Below, piece after piece: positions 43,658 through 52,934 of a DNA stretch of 64,000 bases. The notes beneath the pieces are model-generated. The model worked only from the letters and a program-made list of their open reading frames with translations, was not told the DNA's origin and did no database searches. Position numbers and translations under genes: made by a program. This stretch comes from Lachnoanaerobaculum orale (lineage in GTDB: Bacteria > Bacillota > Clostridia > Lachnospirales > Lachnospiraceae). Positions within the stretch are counted from its first letter, which is position 1. Each line of letters opens with the position of its first letter. The stretch spans positions 456,443 through 520,442 of the forward strand of contig NZ_RRCM01000001.1 of NCBI RefSeq assembly GCF_003862485.1, written 5' to 3'.

Positions 43658-44318
43658 TGTTTTAGCACATTTAGATTGGAGCCCTTTTTTTATAACCCTA
43701 AAAATAGGGCTCTTTTCTACAATAATATGTTTTTTTCTGGGTGTGGGACTTGCATATGTAAGTCTATATATGAACAAAAGGATAATGGCGGTATTTGACA
43801 GTATACTTACACTTCCGATGGTACTGCCGCCTACCGTGGTGGGATTTTTTCTGCTTCTTATATTCAGCAGAAGGAGACCTGTGGGGATGTTCTTATACGG
43901 ACATTTCCATATAAAGATAGTCCAAAGCTTTGTGGGATGTGTAATCGCAGCCTTTATTATTGCATTTCCGCTGATGTATAAGAACGCAAAATCGGCATTT
44001 TTACAGCTTGATAAAAATTTGATATATGCAGGCAGGACTTTGGGGCTGTCGGAGTTTAAGATTTTCTTTAAGATAGTATGCCCTATTGCATCGCCTTCGC
44101 TGTTTTCAGGAGCGATACTCAGTTTTGCAAGGGCTATAGGTGAGTACGGTGCAACTTCAATGCTTGCCGGTAATATATCGGGAAAGACTTCGACAATATC
44201 ACAGCAGATAGCGATTCTGGTACAAAACCAAAATTATCTTGAGGCAGGTATATGGGTAGCTGTTGTACTTTTTATTGCATTTCTTATAATGCTTTTGATG
44301 GAATATATACAGAGGTAG
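43650..44318 (+). CDS. modB: molybdate ABC transporter permease
   Basis: The 222-residue membrane protein has five to six hydrophobic segments and the ModB hallmarks: LPMVLPPTVVGFFLLL and the EAA-type loop LIYAGRTLGLSEFKIFFKIV followed by the FARAIGEYGATSMLAGN motif. It starts at ATG 43650, overlapping the end of modA by 8 bp; the modC ATG follows its stop by one base. Confidence 0.93.
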   Translation: MNNVLAHLDWSPFFITLKIGLFSTIICFFLGVGLAYVSLYMNKRIMAVFDSILTLPMVLPPTVVGFFLLLIFSRRRPVGMFLYGHFHIKIVQSFVGCVIAAFIIAFPLMYKNAKSAFLQLDKNLIYAGRTLGLSEFKIFFKIVCPIASPSLFSGAILSFARAIGEYGATSMLAGNISGKTSTISQQIAILVQNQNYLEAGIWVAVVLFIAFLIMLLMEYIQR

Positions 44319-44319
44319 T

Positions 44320-45351
44320 ATGCTTGAACTTAATGTAAAAAAGAAGCTGAACAACTTTACTTTGGAAATAAATTGCAGCCTTGACAGCAACAGAATAGGA
44401 ATTTTGGGCGGCTCAGGTGCCGGAAAAAGTATGATTTTAAAGATGATTGCAGGTATAGAAAAACCTGACTCCGGTTATATAAAGCTGGACGGTAAGTTGT
44501 TGTTTGACTCACAAAAAAATATTGATATAAAGCCGCAGGACAGACATATAGGATATTGCTTTCAAAACTATGCACTTTTTCCACATCTTTCAGTGTATGA
44601 AAACATTATTATAGGACTGGACAATAAAAGTAAAAGTCTTGCTGATGAGTTTTTGGAAAAATTTGGGCTGACTCAGATAAAAGATGCCAAGCCGAACAGA
44701 ATAAGCGGAGGTCAGGCGGCTAGAGTGGCAATGGCAAGAATACTTATAAGAAAACCGAAAGTGTTACTGTTTGATGAGGCGTTTTCGGCACTTGATATAT
44801 ATCTCAGGGATCATATACAGGAAGAGATAGCATCAATACTAAAAGACTTTGAGGGCAGTGCAATATTTGTATCACATTCAAGAGATGAGATATACAGACT
44901 TTGTGAAAGTATGATAGTTATTGAGAGGGGAAGAATAACCAATCTTGGAAACACCAAGGAAATATTCAAAAATCCCGAGACGAAGAATGCCGCAATACTA
45001 ACAGGTTGTAAAAATATTTCCGATATAAGATATATTGATGAAAATACATTGGAAGCTCTTGACTGGGGAGTAAGTTTTAAGTTTTCAGAGACATTACCTA
45101 AGGGATTATCTTCAGTAGGAATAAGAGCACATGATTTTCATCCTGTATGGGGCAAATCTGAGGGAAATATATTTGATTTCAGATTAAAAAGTAAGGCCAA
45201 GTTGCCGTTTGAGGATAATTATTATATAAAGACAGGTGGCGGACAGGATATTACCTGGCTTGTTCAAAGAGAGATGAAAGAGTTGATAGAAAAAAAGGGG
45301 TTACCTGATTTTTTGAAAGTAGATGAGAATGATATATTGTTATTAAAATAG
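44320..45351 (+). CDS. modC: molybdate ABC transporter ATP-binding protein
   Basis: This 343-residue ABC ATPase drives molybdate import. Walker A is [11 protein letters not shown], the Q-loop lies in [19 protein letters not shown], the signature is [16 protein letters not shown] and Walker B is [12 protein letters not shown], followed by the switch His in VSHSRDE. The C-terminal 110 residues form a regulatory extension where ModC proteins carry a TOBE domain, though only [12 protein letters not shown] is a recognisable match. Confidence 0.92.
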   Translation: MLELNVKKKLNNFTLEINCSLDSNRIGILGGSGAGKSMILKMIAGIEKPDSGYIKLDGKLLFDSQKNIDIKPQDRHIGYCFQNYALFPHLSVYENIIIGLDNKSKSLADEFLEKFGLTQIKDAKPNRISGGQAARVAMARILIRKPKVLLFDEAFSALDIYLRDHIQEEIASILKDFEGSAIFVSHSRDEIYRLCESMIVIERGRITNLGNTKEIFKNPETKNAAILTGCKNISDIRYIDENTLEALDWGVSFKFSETLPKGLSSVGIRAHDFHPVWGKSEGNIFDFRLKSKAKLPFEDNYYIKTGGGQDITWLVQREMKELIEKKGLPDFLKVDENDILLLK

Positions 45352-45362
45352 ATTGGAGAAAA

Positions 45363-45827
45363 ATGGAGTTTACACATTTTGATGAAAATAAGAATGCCGT
45401 GATGGTGGATGTATCGGATAAGGATATAACAGACAGGGTTGCGATTGCGACAGGCAGGATTACACTCTGTGATGAGGCTATGGAAGCGATAAAGGGCAGA
45501 AAGATAAAAAAGGGAGATGTTCTGACCGTAGCACAGGTGGCAGGTATTATGGGACAAAAAAGGACCTCGGAGCTTATTCCTATGTGCCACAATATCAATC
45601 TGACCGGATCCAAGATAACCTTTGAGATAGAAGGCAATGATATAGTGGTACTTTCAAAGGCGAAGACTGCCGGCAAGACGGGAGTTGAGATGGAAGCGCT
45701 GATGGGAGTAAATATTGCACTTCTTACAGTCTACGATATGTGTAAGGCTATAGACAAGAGGATGCTTATAAGTGATGTGCATCTTGTAGAAAAGAAAGGC
45801 GGAAAGAGCGGAGACTTTTTCTTTTGA
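45363..45827 (+). CDS. moaC: cyclic pyranopterin monophosphate synthase MoaC
   Basis: This 154-residue enzyme converts 3',8-cyclo-GTP (the MoaA product) to cyclic pyranopterin monophosphate. Active-site segments [40 protein letters not shown] and [10 protein letters not shown] are intact. It closes the molybdenum operon before a terminator. MoaD and MoaE (molybdopterin synthase) and MoeB are not in the window. Confidence 0.95.
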   Translation: MEFTHFDENKNAVMVDVSDKDITDRVAIATGRITLCDEAMEAIKGRKIKKGDVLTVAQVAGIMGQKRTSELIPMCHNINLTGSKITFEIEGNDIVVLSKAKTAGKTGVEMEALMGVNIALLTVYDMCKAIDKRMLISDVHLVEKKGGKSGDFFF

Positions 45828-45829
45828 TA

Positions 45830-45866
45830 AAAAGGCTAATCGGGCGATAACCTGATTAGCCTTTTG
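45830..45866. terminator. bidirectional terminator after moaC
   Basis: AAAAGGCTAATC (45830-45841) pairs with GATTAGCCTTTT (45854-45865), serving the converging moaC and SH3-protein genes. Confidence 0.85.
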
Positions 45867-45873
45867 AGTTATA

Positions 45874-46752
45874 TTATTGTGCCGGCTTAATATATGCGCT
45901 TGCTACATAAGCCTGTCCGCCGTTGTAGTTGATGATGGCCCAGTTGGCATCCTGTGCTCCGACATATTCGACACTTACACCTACATTAAGTGTAGCCAAA
46001 AGATCGCCGTCTTTTGAAGGTGAAGAGCGAACATTAAGCTTGGTTGTTGTAATGTATTTTGTGGTTGTCGCCTGTGCACTTGTTGTTTCCGAGCTGCTCT
46101 CCGAGCTTTCACTCCCTTCGCTTGTAGCGACGGTAGTAGTGGTTGCGGTCTTTGTTTTGGTACCTTTGCCGCCCTTTAGAGGATTGAGTGATCTGAATAA
46201 AATTATCAAAATAAACAGAATAACCACACCTATAAGTACTTTTATTAAATCGGGTGTGTTTACAGTCGGCTTTTTCTTTTTAGGAGTTTTCTTTGCGACC
46301 TTCCTTTTAGGAGCGGCCTCACCGCTTTTTGTAACAGGTCTTCTTTGTACATTGTCATTACGTACAGGAACCGGAGTTATCTTGCTTTTTTTAGGTGAGT
46401 AGTCGCGTATAAAAGTCTGCACTTCCTCTGTGAGCAACTGATATGCTGTAGTGGCATTGAAGCCGTCGTCATTATTTTCGTGTACGGCTTTATTGCTTAT
46501 AACACAAATCTTATGATAATGTTCACATGATTTTTCTGAAATGGTTTTGTTTTCGCATAAGGAATTTATAATGTCTGTCAGGCTTTGATCGTCATAGTCG
46601 TCTCGTCCGCTAAGCTGCTTTATCATAATCTCCAAGGTCTGTCTTGCCTTAATCATGGCAAGATTATATTCCTGACCGGATAGAAGCTTTTCTGTATCAT
46701 AAACCCCTGCCTGAATCTGCTGCCAGGCACTGTGAGTGGTTGAGTTTGCCAT
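45874..46752 (-). CDS. membrane protein with DUF4145-like N-terminus and extracellular SH3 domain
   Basis: The 292-residue protein has three parts. A cytoplasmic N-terminal helical domain (about 1-120; NLAMIKARQTLEIMIKQLSG and KICVISNKAVHENND) resembles DUF4145/abortive-HEPN-like folds. A Lys-rich linker leads to one membrane helix (LIKVLIGVVILFILIILF). Outside, a Ser/Thr-rich linker ends in a bacterial SH3 domain (KLNVRSSPSKDGDLLATLNV to QAYVASAYIKP), which commonly binds cell wall. It may link a cytoplasmic event to wall status; no function is known. AGGAGG precedes the ATG. Confidence 0.78.
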   Translation of the reverse strand: MANSTTHSAWQQIQAGVYDTEKLLSGQEYNLAMIKARQTLEIMIKQLSGRDDYDDQSLTDIINSLCENKTISEKSCEHYHKICVISNKAVHENNDDGFNATTAYQLLTEEVQTFIRDYSPKKSKITPVPVRNDNVQRRPVTKSGEAAPKRKVAKKTPKKKKPTVNTPDLIKVLIGVVILFILIILFRSLNPLKGGKGTKTKTATTTTVATSEGSESSESSSETTSAQATTTKYITTTKLNVRSSPSKDGDLLATLNVGVSVEYVGAQDANWAIINYNGGQAYVASAYIKPAQ

Positions 46753-46982
46753 TAGGTAAACCTCCTATATTCTTTGTGTATCTGTGAATAAAAGTGTAAA
46801 TACGAACTTCACAGAACCCTAAACTTATTATACAATAAGAAGCTTATAAAAGACAATATTTAGCAGATTTTTTTATAAAATATCTTATAAATCACTGAGA
46901 ATTCTTGAGTTTTAATCTCTTTGCAATCCGTAATCCCCTACATTACCTTTCATTTAAATCCCCCACTTTTAAATACAAAAAA

Positions 46983-47008
46983 GGAGTGTTACAAAAGTGC
47001 AACACTCC
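46983..47008 (-). terminator. terminator of ridA
   Basis: GGAGTGTT and AACACTCC form an 8-bp stem. Read on the minus strand, six T residues follow, as expected for the end of ridA. The 230 bp between this and the SH3 gene start show nothing else clear. Confidence 0.8.
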
Positions 47009-47027
47009 AAAAAATATTACTGTAAAA

Positions 47028-47396
47028 TTATGCCTCGGCGATGCACTCGATTTCGCAAAGAACGCCCTTTGGAAGATCCTTTACTGCGAAACAGCTTCTT
47101 GCAGGCTTTGATGTGAAATACTTTGCATATACTTCATTGAATGCTGCAAAATCTGCAATCTCTGCAAGGAAGCAAGTTGTCTTTACAACCTTGTCCATAC
47201 CTGAACCTGCAGCCTCAAGGATAGCAGCTACGTTCTTGCAGCTCTGCTCTGTCTGTGCGGCAATACCCTCAGGAACTTCTCCGTTGGCAGGGTTTACAGG
47301 AATCTGTCCTGATGTGATAACCAAGCCGTTTGTGATAAATCCCTGTGAATATGGTCCGATTGCACCCGGTGCATTTTTTGTATCGATTACTTTCAT
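47028..47396 (-). CDS. ridA: RidA family reactive-intermediate deaminase
   Basis: This 122-residue enzyme hydrolyses reactive enamine/imine intermediates released by PLP enzymes. It has the full RidA pattern: APGAIGPYSQGFITNGLVIT, SGQIPVNPANGEV, the catalytic Arg in KPARSCFAVKDLPKG and Glu in CEIECIA. Length is typical. AAGGAGA precedes the ATG. It is a single-gene unit transcribed divergently from the SPFH gene. Confidence 0.95.
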   Translation of the reverse strand: MKVIDTKNAPGAIGPYSQGFITNGLVITSGQIPVNPANGEVPEGIAAQTEQSCKNVAAILEAAGSGMDKVVKTTCFLAEIADFAAFNEVYAKYFTSKPARSCFAVKDLPKGVLCEIECIAEA

Positions 47397-47588
47397 GATA
47401 ATCTCCTTTTTTCTTTTTCTTATATTTTATACTAATTTTCAGATTTGTACAGTCTATTTTTTGATACTGGAAAATTGACGATATTGACATAATATATATT
47501 TAAGAATTGTATTACTGGTATTACATATGAAAAATTGATATAATTAACTAAATGACGGCTTTAAATAAATAAACAGGAGGGTATAATT

Positions 47589-48884
47589 ATGGGACTTATT
47601 TCAGCTATAGCAGGTGCGGCAGGAGGAGTGCTGGCGGACTCATGGAGAGATTTTTTCTATGAAGATTCAATGGATAATGAGCTTCTTGTAACCAAAGGTA
47701 AAAAAAGAGTGGACCAAAGAGGTTCAAACAATAAATCTACAAACAATGTTATTACAGACGGCTCCATTATCGAAGTTGCAGACGGACAATGTATGTTGGT
47801 GGTGGAAAACGGAATGATAAAGGATGTCTGTGCACAACCCGGACAGTATGTCTACAGTAATACTGATGAACCTACTATTTTTGCAGGTAATTTAAAGGAA
47901 ACTGTAAAAAGAACCTGGGAGCAGTTTAAGAACAGATTGGTATTTGGCGGCGGTGCTACAAGAGATACAAGAGTTTATTATGTAAACACAAAGGATATCT
48001 ATGGAAATAAGTACGGTACAGCAGAACCGATTCCATACAGGATAGTGGATCCCAATATCGGACTTGATATAGAAAGTGCGGTAAGATGTCATGGAGAGTT
48101 TGCGTTTAAGATTGTGGACCCTATACTTATGTACAAGGAAGTTGCGGGAAATACAGGCGGAGAGTTCAGAATGGATGAAGCATTCAGAAGACAGATGACT
48201 TCAGAACTGCTTACTTCGCTTCAACCTGCACTCGGAAGACTCTCAGGAATAGGGGCAAGATACAGCGATATCCCGAATCATACCAAGGAAATTGCAAATG
48301 AACTTAACAGCGTAATGTCAAGTGAATGGGGAGACAGATACGGTATTGAAATAAGTTCATTCGGAATAAGCAGTATTACCATCTCAAAGGAAGATGAAGA
48401 CCTTATAAAGCAGCTTCAAAGAACTGCGGTATTCCAGAGAACATCAATGGCGGCTGCAAACTTAAATGCCGCACAGGCTGACGCTATGAGAGATGCTGCA
48501 AAAAATACAGCAGGTGCAATGATGGGATTTGCAGGTATGAATATGGCAAATCAGATGGGCGGTATGAATGCAAATCAGCTTTTCCAAATGGCACAAAACG
48601 AACAGATGCAACAACAGTACGGTCAGCAAAATAATATGCAGCAACAGTACGGACAAAATAATATGCAACAGCAGTACGGACAAAACAATATGCAGCAGAT
48701 GAATCAGCAAGCTATAAATACATGGACTTGCAGCCACGGACATGGCGGAAACACAGGTAAGTTCTGCTCCGAATGCGGTGAAGCAAAACCGACAGGTGTT
48801 GTAAGCTGTGCTTCATGCGGATACACACCTGCAGATCAGTCACATCTGCCTAAGTTCTGTCCTGAATGCGGAAAGCCGTTCTAA
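47589..48884 (+). CDS. SPFH-domain protein with Gln/Asn-rich repeats and double zinc ribbon
   Basis: The 431-residue protein resembles YdjI-type SPFH/virion-core-like proteins. An N-terminal region precedes the SPFH (band-7) domain (YVNTKDIYGNKYGTAEPIPY, RCHGEFAFKIVDPILMYKEV, YGIEISSFGISSITISKED). An Ala/Met-rich helix is followed by three to four repeats of MQQQYGQNN (about residues 337-375). The end holds two zinc ribbons (CSHG..FCSECGEAKP and CASCGYTP..FCPECGKPF). Such proteins organise membrane or phage-shock-type assemblies. A TATAAT at 47539-47544 and AGGAGGG precede it. Confidence 0.85.
   Translation: MGLISAIAGAAGGVLADSWRDFFYEDSMDNELLVTKGKKRVDQRGSNNKSTNNVITDGSIIEVADGQCMLVVENGMIKDVCAQPGQYVYSNTDEPTIFAGNLKETVKRTWEQFKNRLVFGGGATRDTRVYYVNTKDIYGNKYGTAEPIPYRIVDPNIGLDIESAVRCHGEFAFKIVDPILMYKEVAGNTGGEFRMDEAFRRQMTSELLTSLQPALGRLSGIGARYSDIPNHTKEIANELNSVMSSEWGDRYGIEISSFGISSITISKEDEDLIKQLQRTAVFQRTSMAAANLNAAQADAMRDAAKNTAGAMMGFAGMNMANQMGGMNANQLFQMAQNEQMQQQYGQQNNMQQQYGQNNMQQQYGQNNMQQMNQQAINTWTCSHGHGGNTGKFCSECGEAKPTGVVSCASCGYTPADQSHLPKFCPECGKPF
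48599..48710 (+). repeat. in-frame tandem repeat of about 27-33 bp
   Basis: Three to four copies of a unit encoding MQQQYGQNN occur in tandem inside the SPFH gene. Synonymous differences between copies show the protein repeat is maintained. Confidence 0.8.
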
Positions 48885-48905
48885 ACCGATATAGATGGAG
48901 TTAGT

Positions 48906-49382
48906 ATGAATAATATAGATAAGGTAACACTTACAATACCGAAAGAAAAAAATATTGCATTGATTGCACATGACGGTAAAAAACCTGATATTATCAAATG
49001 GTGTGAGGAGCATAAGGAAGTTCTGGCTAAGCATAAGCTGTACGGAACAGGAACCACCGCCAGACTTATAACTGAAAAGACAGGACTTACAGTAAAGGGA
49101 TATAACTCGGGTCCGCTTGGAGGTGATCAGCAGATAGGCGCAAGAATAGTGGAGGGAAAGATAGATTTTGTGATCTTCTTTACAGATCCGCTTACGGCAC
49201 AGCCTCATGACCCTGATGTGAAGGCACTGTTACGTATAGTACAGGTATATGATGTGCCTATGGCTATCAACAAGTCAAGTGCGGACTTCATTATCACATC
49301 ATCTCTTATGGATGAAGAGTATGACCATGATGTGATAAACTTTAAAGAGAATGTCTCAAAAAGGGTAAAGGAAATGTCATAA
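48906..49382 (+). CDS. mgsA: methylglyoxal synthase
   Basis: This 158-residue enzyme turns dihydroxyacetone phosphate into methylglyoxal and phosphate, an overflow bypass of lower glycolysis. The family core is intact: IALIAHDGKKPDIIKW, the phosphate site GTGTTARLI, GPLGGDQQIGARI with the catalytic Asp, and FFTDPLTAQPHDPDVKALLR. It lies 21 bp after the SPFH gene and 2 bp before the zf-HC2 gene, probably in one transcript that continues to polA. Confidence 0.95.
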   Translation: MNNIDKVTLTIPKEKNIALIAHDGKKPDIIKWCEEHKEVLAKHKLYGTGTTARLITEKTGLTVKGYNSGPLGGDQQIGARIVEGKIDFVIFFTDPLTAQPHDPDVKALLRIVQVYDVPMAINKSSADFIITSSLMDEEYDHDVINFKENVSKRVKEMS

Positions 49383-49384
49383 AA

Positions 49385-49720
49385 ATGACTTGCAAGGAAG
49401 CAAGAAAGCTCATCATACCTTTTATACATGATGAGCTTTCTATGGAAGATACAAGAGATTTTTTACAGCATGTAAGAGGCTGCAAGGCCTGTATGGACGA
49501 GCTTGAAATATACTATATAGTTGAGGTGGGACTTGACGGCAGCGGAAATGACGACATCAACTATAATATGACGGAGGCTCTGCACAGCCATATAAGAGAG
49601 GCATATCAGAGAATATTTATAATATTCCTCGGGCAGGTGTTTAAGTATGTGGTAAATACACTTATGATTTTCGGTGTGTTTATTATCGCAATGATGCAAT
49701 TACGAAATTGGTTCTTTTAG
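49385..49720 (+). CDS. zf-HC2 anti-sigma-like small membrane protein
   Basis: The 111-residue protein begins with a putative zinc-finger of the anti-sigma type: Cys in MTCKEARKLIIPFIHDEL, then HVRGCKACMDELE (H-x3-C-x2-C). It ends in one transmembrane helix (VFKYVVNTLMIFGVFIIAMM). Such proteins usually hold an ECF sigma factor at the membrane, but no sigma gene is adjacent. It lies between mgsA and polA with tight spacing. Confidence 0.75.
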   Translation: MTCKEARKLIIPFIHDELSMEDTRDFLQHVRGCKACMDELEIYYIVEVGLDGSGNDDINYNMTEALHSHIREAYQRIFIIFLGQVFKYVVNTLMIFGVFIIAMMQLRNWFF

Positions 49721-49730
49721 TAGGAGATAT

Positions 49731-52373
49731 ATGAAGAAATTAGTTCTGATAGACGGACATAGCATTTTAAACAGAGCATTCTACGGAGTACCTGAGCTTT
49801 CAAACTCACAGGGACTGCATACGAATGCCGTTTACGGTTTTTTGAATATTATGTTCAAGATTTTGGACGAGGAAGCGGCTGATTATATAGCAGTCGCTTT
49901 TGACTTGTCTGCACCCACATTTAGACATAAGGCATATGCAGAATATAAAGGCACAAGAAAGTCGATGCCTGACGAACTTAGAGAGCAGGTTCCGCTTATA
50001 AAGGATGTGCTTTCATCCATGAATATACCGATCCTTACAAAGGAAGGCTATGAGGCGGACGATATAATAGGAACTATTGCAAAGAGATATCAAAGTGACG
50101 ATGTCTTTGTCAGTATAATATCGGGAGACAGAGACCTTTTGCAGCTTTCCGATAAGCATATAAAGATAAGAATTCCAAAGACATCAAAGGGAGTTACTAC
50201 AGTTCACGATTACCTTCCCGAGGATGTGATAAGTGAGTACGGTGTGACACCGAAAGAGTTTATAGATGTGAAGGCTCTGATGGGAGATACCTCCGACAAT
50301 GTTCCGGGAGTGCCTTCAATAGGTGAAAAGACGGCTACAAAGATAATACAGGAGTACCACTCTATAGAAAATGCAATCGAGCATGTGAATGAGCTTAAGC
50401 CTCCGAGAGCGTCAAAGGCACTGGCAGAAAATATTGAAGAAGCCAAGTTTTCAAAGATGCTTGTTACGATAGTCACAGACGCTCCAATAGATACCGATAT
50501 TTCAGATATGGCGGTCGGAAATCTGTATACAAAAGAAAGTCTTGAATGGATTAACAAATTGGAGTTTAAGTCGTTCTTAAAAAGATATGAGAATATGGAA
50601 ACTGCCGCAAGTATAGAGCTTGATATAAGTGATATTACAGATTTGAATGATTGGAACACTCTTTATGAGAAATTAAAATCTGCAAAGGAGTTCGGTATAG
50701 CCATATGTTTGGATGAGAGCGTTATAAAGAGCTATACAGTAAGCGAACTTTATGCAATTTCAATTACCTTGGATAACAGGACATATCTTATAAAAGACAT
50801 TGAGGGAATTGATGATATTTTGGAGCGGATTATCTGTCTGGATGCCAAAAAATATATACTTTCACTCAAGCCTCTTATAAAGCAGGTAAAGGATATGAAA
50901 CTTGCAAAGAATTTTTATGATTTGTCTGTGGCGGCATATCTTATCAATCCGCTTAAGGACAGCTATTTTGTGGAAGATATTGCAAGAGACTATATGGGAA
51001 GCAGTGTTTCTTCAAAGGCTGAAATGATCGGAAAATCAAAGCTTGGTGAAGTATTAAGGTTCAATGATGAAAAGGCGAAAAAGTACTTTGCAAGTGAAAG
51101 CCACGTGGCACTTTTTGCAAGTGACAGTTTACTTAAAAAGCTTAATGAACTTGAGCTTACAAAATTGTATGAAGATGTGGAGATGCCGCTGATATATTCT
51201 CTTGCCAAGATGGAAAACACCGGAGTAAGGGTGGATGAAAAGAGGTTAAAAGCTTATGCGGATACACTTCTTGAAAAGATATCAAAGCTTGAAGCAAGTA
51301 TTACAGATAAGGCAGGAGAGAGCTTCAATATAAATTCTCCGAAGCAGCTTGGAGAGATACTTTTCGGCAAATTAAAGCTCTCAGGCGGAAAAAAGACAAA
51401 GACGGGATATTCCACAGCGGCTGATGTGCTTGAAAAGCTTGCACCGGAGCATGAGATAATAAGAGATATACTTGAATATCGTCAGCTTACAAAGCTTAAT
51501 TCCACTTATGCTACAGGGCTGGCAGGCTATATAAGAGATGACGGACGTATACACGGTACATTCAATCAGACAATAACCGCCACAGGAAGAATCTCATCCA
51601 CAGATCCGAATCTGCAAAATATTCCTGTAAGAACGGAGATGGGAAGCAAAATAAGAGATATCTTTGTACCTAAAGAGGGCTATGTATTTGTGGATGCGGA
51701 CTACTCACAGATAGAACTTAGAGTTCTGGCTTCGATGTCGGGAGATGAAAAGCTTATAGAAAGCTACCATATGGCAACAGATATTCATGCGGCTACGGCT
51801 TCAAAGGTATTTCATGTGCCGCTTGATGAGGTGACACCTGAACTTAGAAGAAACGCAAAGGCTGTAAACTTCGGAGTTGTCTACGGTATATCGGCTTTCG
51901 GACTGTCTGAGGACTTAAGCATTTCAAGAAAAGAGGCGCTTGATTATATCAACAATTATTTTAAAATCTATGAAGGCGTAAAGAAATTTTTAGATAAGCA
52001 GGTGGCTGATGCCAAGGAAAAAGGCTATGTAAAGACTATGTTTGGCAGAATAAGGCCTATACCTGAGATAAAAAGCTCAAACTTTATGACAAGATCATTC
52101 GGTGACAGAGTGGCGATGAACTCACCGATACAGGGAAGTGCGGCTGATATTATGAAGATTGCTATGATAAAGGTGGATGAGGCGCTTAATAAGAGCGGAT
52201 ATGATGCGGATATTGTACTTCAAATCCACGATGAGCTTTTGGTGGAAGTAAGAGAAGATGAGGCCGACAAGGTAAAAGAACTTGTTGAAAAGTCAATGAG
52301 AGAGGCGGTAAGCCTTAAGGTGCCGCTTGAGGTGGACGCACATATCGGCAAGACATGGCTGGAGGCAAAGTAA
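49731..52373 (+). CDS. polA: DNA polymerase I
   Basis: This 880-residue polymerase acts in Okazaki-fragment processing and repair. The 5'-3' exonuclease domain is complete (LVLIDGHSILNRAFYG, EGYEADDIIGT, ISGDRDLLQL, GDTSDNVPGVPSIGEKTA). The middle 3'-5' exonuclease domain (about 300-470) keeps the fold but lacks the DxE metal residues, so proofreading is probably lost, as in many Firmicutes. Polymerase motifs A (DADYSQIELRVLASMSGD), B (RRNAKAVNFGVVYGISAFG) and C (QIHDELLVEV) are intact. The stop overlaps the coaE ATG. Confidence 0.97.
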   Translation: MKKLVLIDGHSILNRAFYGVPELSNSQGLHTNAVYGFLNIMFKILDEEAADYIAVAFDLSAPTFRHKAYAEYKGTRKSMPDELREQVPLIKDVLSSMNIPILTKEGYEADDIIGTIAKRYQSDDVFVSIISGDRDLLQLSDKHIKIRIPKTSKGVTTVHDYLPEDVISEYGVTPKEFIDVKALMGDTSDNVPGVPSIGEKTATKIIQEYHSIENAIEHVNELKPPRASKALAENIEEAKFSKMLVTIVTDAPIDTDISDMAVGNLYTKESLEWINKLEFKSFLKRYENMETAASIELDISDITDLNDWNTLYEKLKSAKEFGIAICLDESVIKSYTVSELYAISITLDNRTYLIKDIEGIDDILERIICLDAKKYILSLKPLIKQVKDMKLAKNFYDLSVAAYLINPLKDSYFVEDIARDYMGSSVSSKAEMIGKSKLGEVLRFNDEKAKKYFASESHVALFASDSLLKKLNELELTKLYEDVEMPLIYSLAKMENTGVRVDEKRLKAYADTLLEKISKLEASITDKAGESFNINSPKQLGEILFGKLKLSGGKKTKTGYSTAADVLEKLAPEHEIIRDILEYRQLTKLNSTYATGLAGYIRDDGRIHGTFNQTITATGRISSTDPNLQNIPVRTEMGSKIRDIFVPKEGYVFVDADYSQIELRVLASMSGDEKLIESYHMATDIHAATASKVFHVPLDEVTPELRRNAKAVNFGVVYGISAFGLSEDLSISRKEALDYINNYFKIYEGVKKFLDKQVADAKEKGYVKTMFGRIRPIPEIKSSNFMTRSFGDRVAMNSPIQGSAADIMKIAMIKVDEALNKSGYDADIVLQIHDELLVEVREDEADKVKELVEKSMREAVSLKVPLEVDAHIGKTWLEAK

Positions 52374-52930
52374 TGAATATTTTGCTTTTGGGAGGTATAG
52401 GTTCAGGTAAAAGTGAAGCTTTAAAGATACTTAAAGAAGAACATAATGCAAATATTATTGAGGCCGATAAGGTGGCACATTTTTTGTATGAAAAGGATAG
52501 GGCAGGATACACTGCCCTAAAGTCTTTATTCGGCGATACTATACTGGATGATAAAAAAGATATTGATAGAAAAAAATTAGGTGATATACTTTACTATGAT
52601 AAAGACAAACTACGCAAAGTAGATGAAATAATACATCCGTTAGTAAATGCTGAAATTAAAAAAAGACTTTTAGATAACAGGTTGAATGTAGTTGAGCAGG
52701 CGCTTATGCCTGATGAAAACTTCTATGATTCTGTCTGGTATCTGTATACAGATATGGAGGTAAGAATAAAAAGACTGATGTTATCAAGAGGTTTAAGCAG
52801 AGAAAGGATAGAGACAATAATCTCAAAACAGCCAAAAGAATCTGATTTTGAGTCTATTGCCGACAAGATTATAAAAAATAACGGAGACAGGTCTGAATTA
52901 GAGAAAAATATAAGAGAGGCTTTGAGGTGA
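52373..52930 (+). CDS. coaE: dephospho-CoA kinase
   Basis: The 185-residue kinase performs the last step of coenzyme A synthesis. The P-loop LLLGGIGSGKSEAL and the early IIEADKVAHFLYE match CoaE, as do KLGDILYYDKDKLRKVDEII (HP follows) and the lid Arg residues in RIKRLMLSRGLSRE. The mid-section (LNVVEQALMPDENFYDSVWY) replaces the usual VPLLFE text, so the protein is diverged. It overlaps polA by one base, a standard polA-coaE arrangement. Confidence 0.9.
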   Translation: MNILLLGGIGSGKSEALKILKEEHNANIIEADKVAHFLYEKDRAGYTALKSLFGDTILDDKKDIDRKKLGDILYYDKDKLRKVDEIIHPLVNAEIKKRLLDNRLNVVEQALMPDENFYDSVWYLYTDMEVRIKRLMLSRGLSRERIETIISKQPKESDFESIADKIIKNNGDRSELEKNIREALR

Positions 52931-52934
52931 CACT

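Noticed and set aside
48599-48710. Direct repeats resembling a mini-array
   Set aside because: The repeats are contiguous, in frame and encode MQQQYGQNN inside the SPFH protein, with no spacers.
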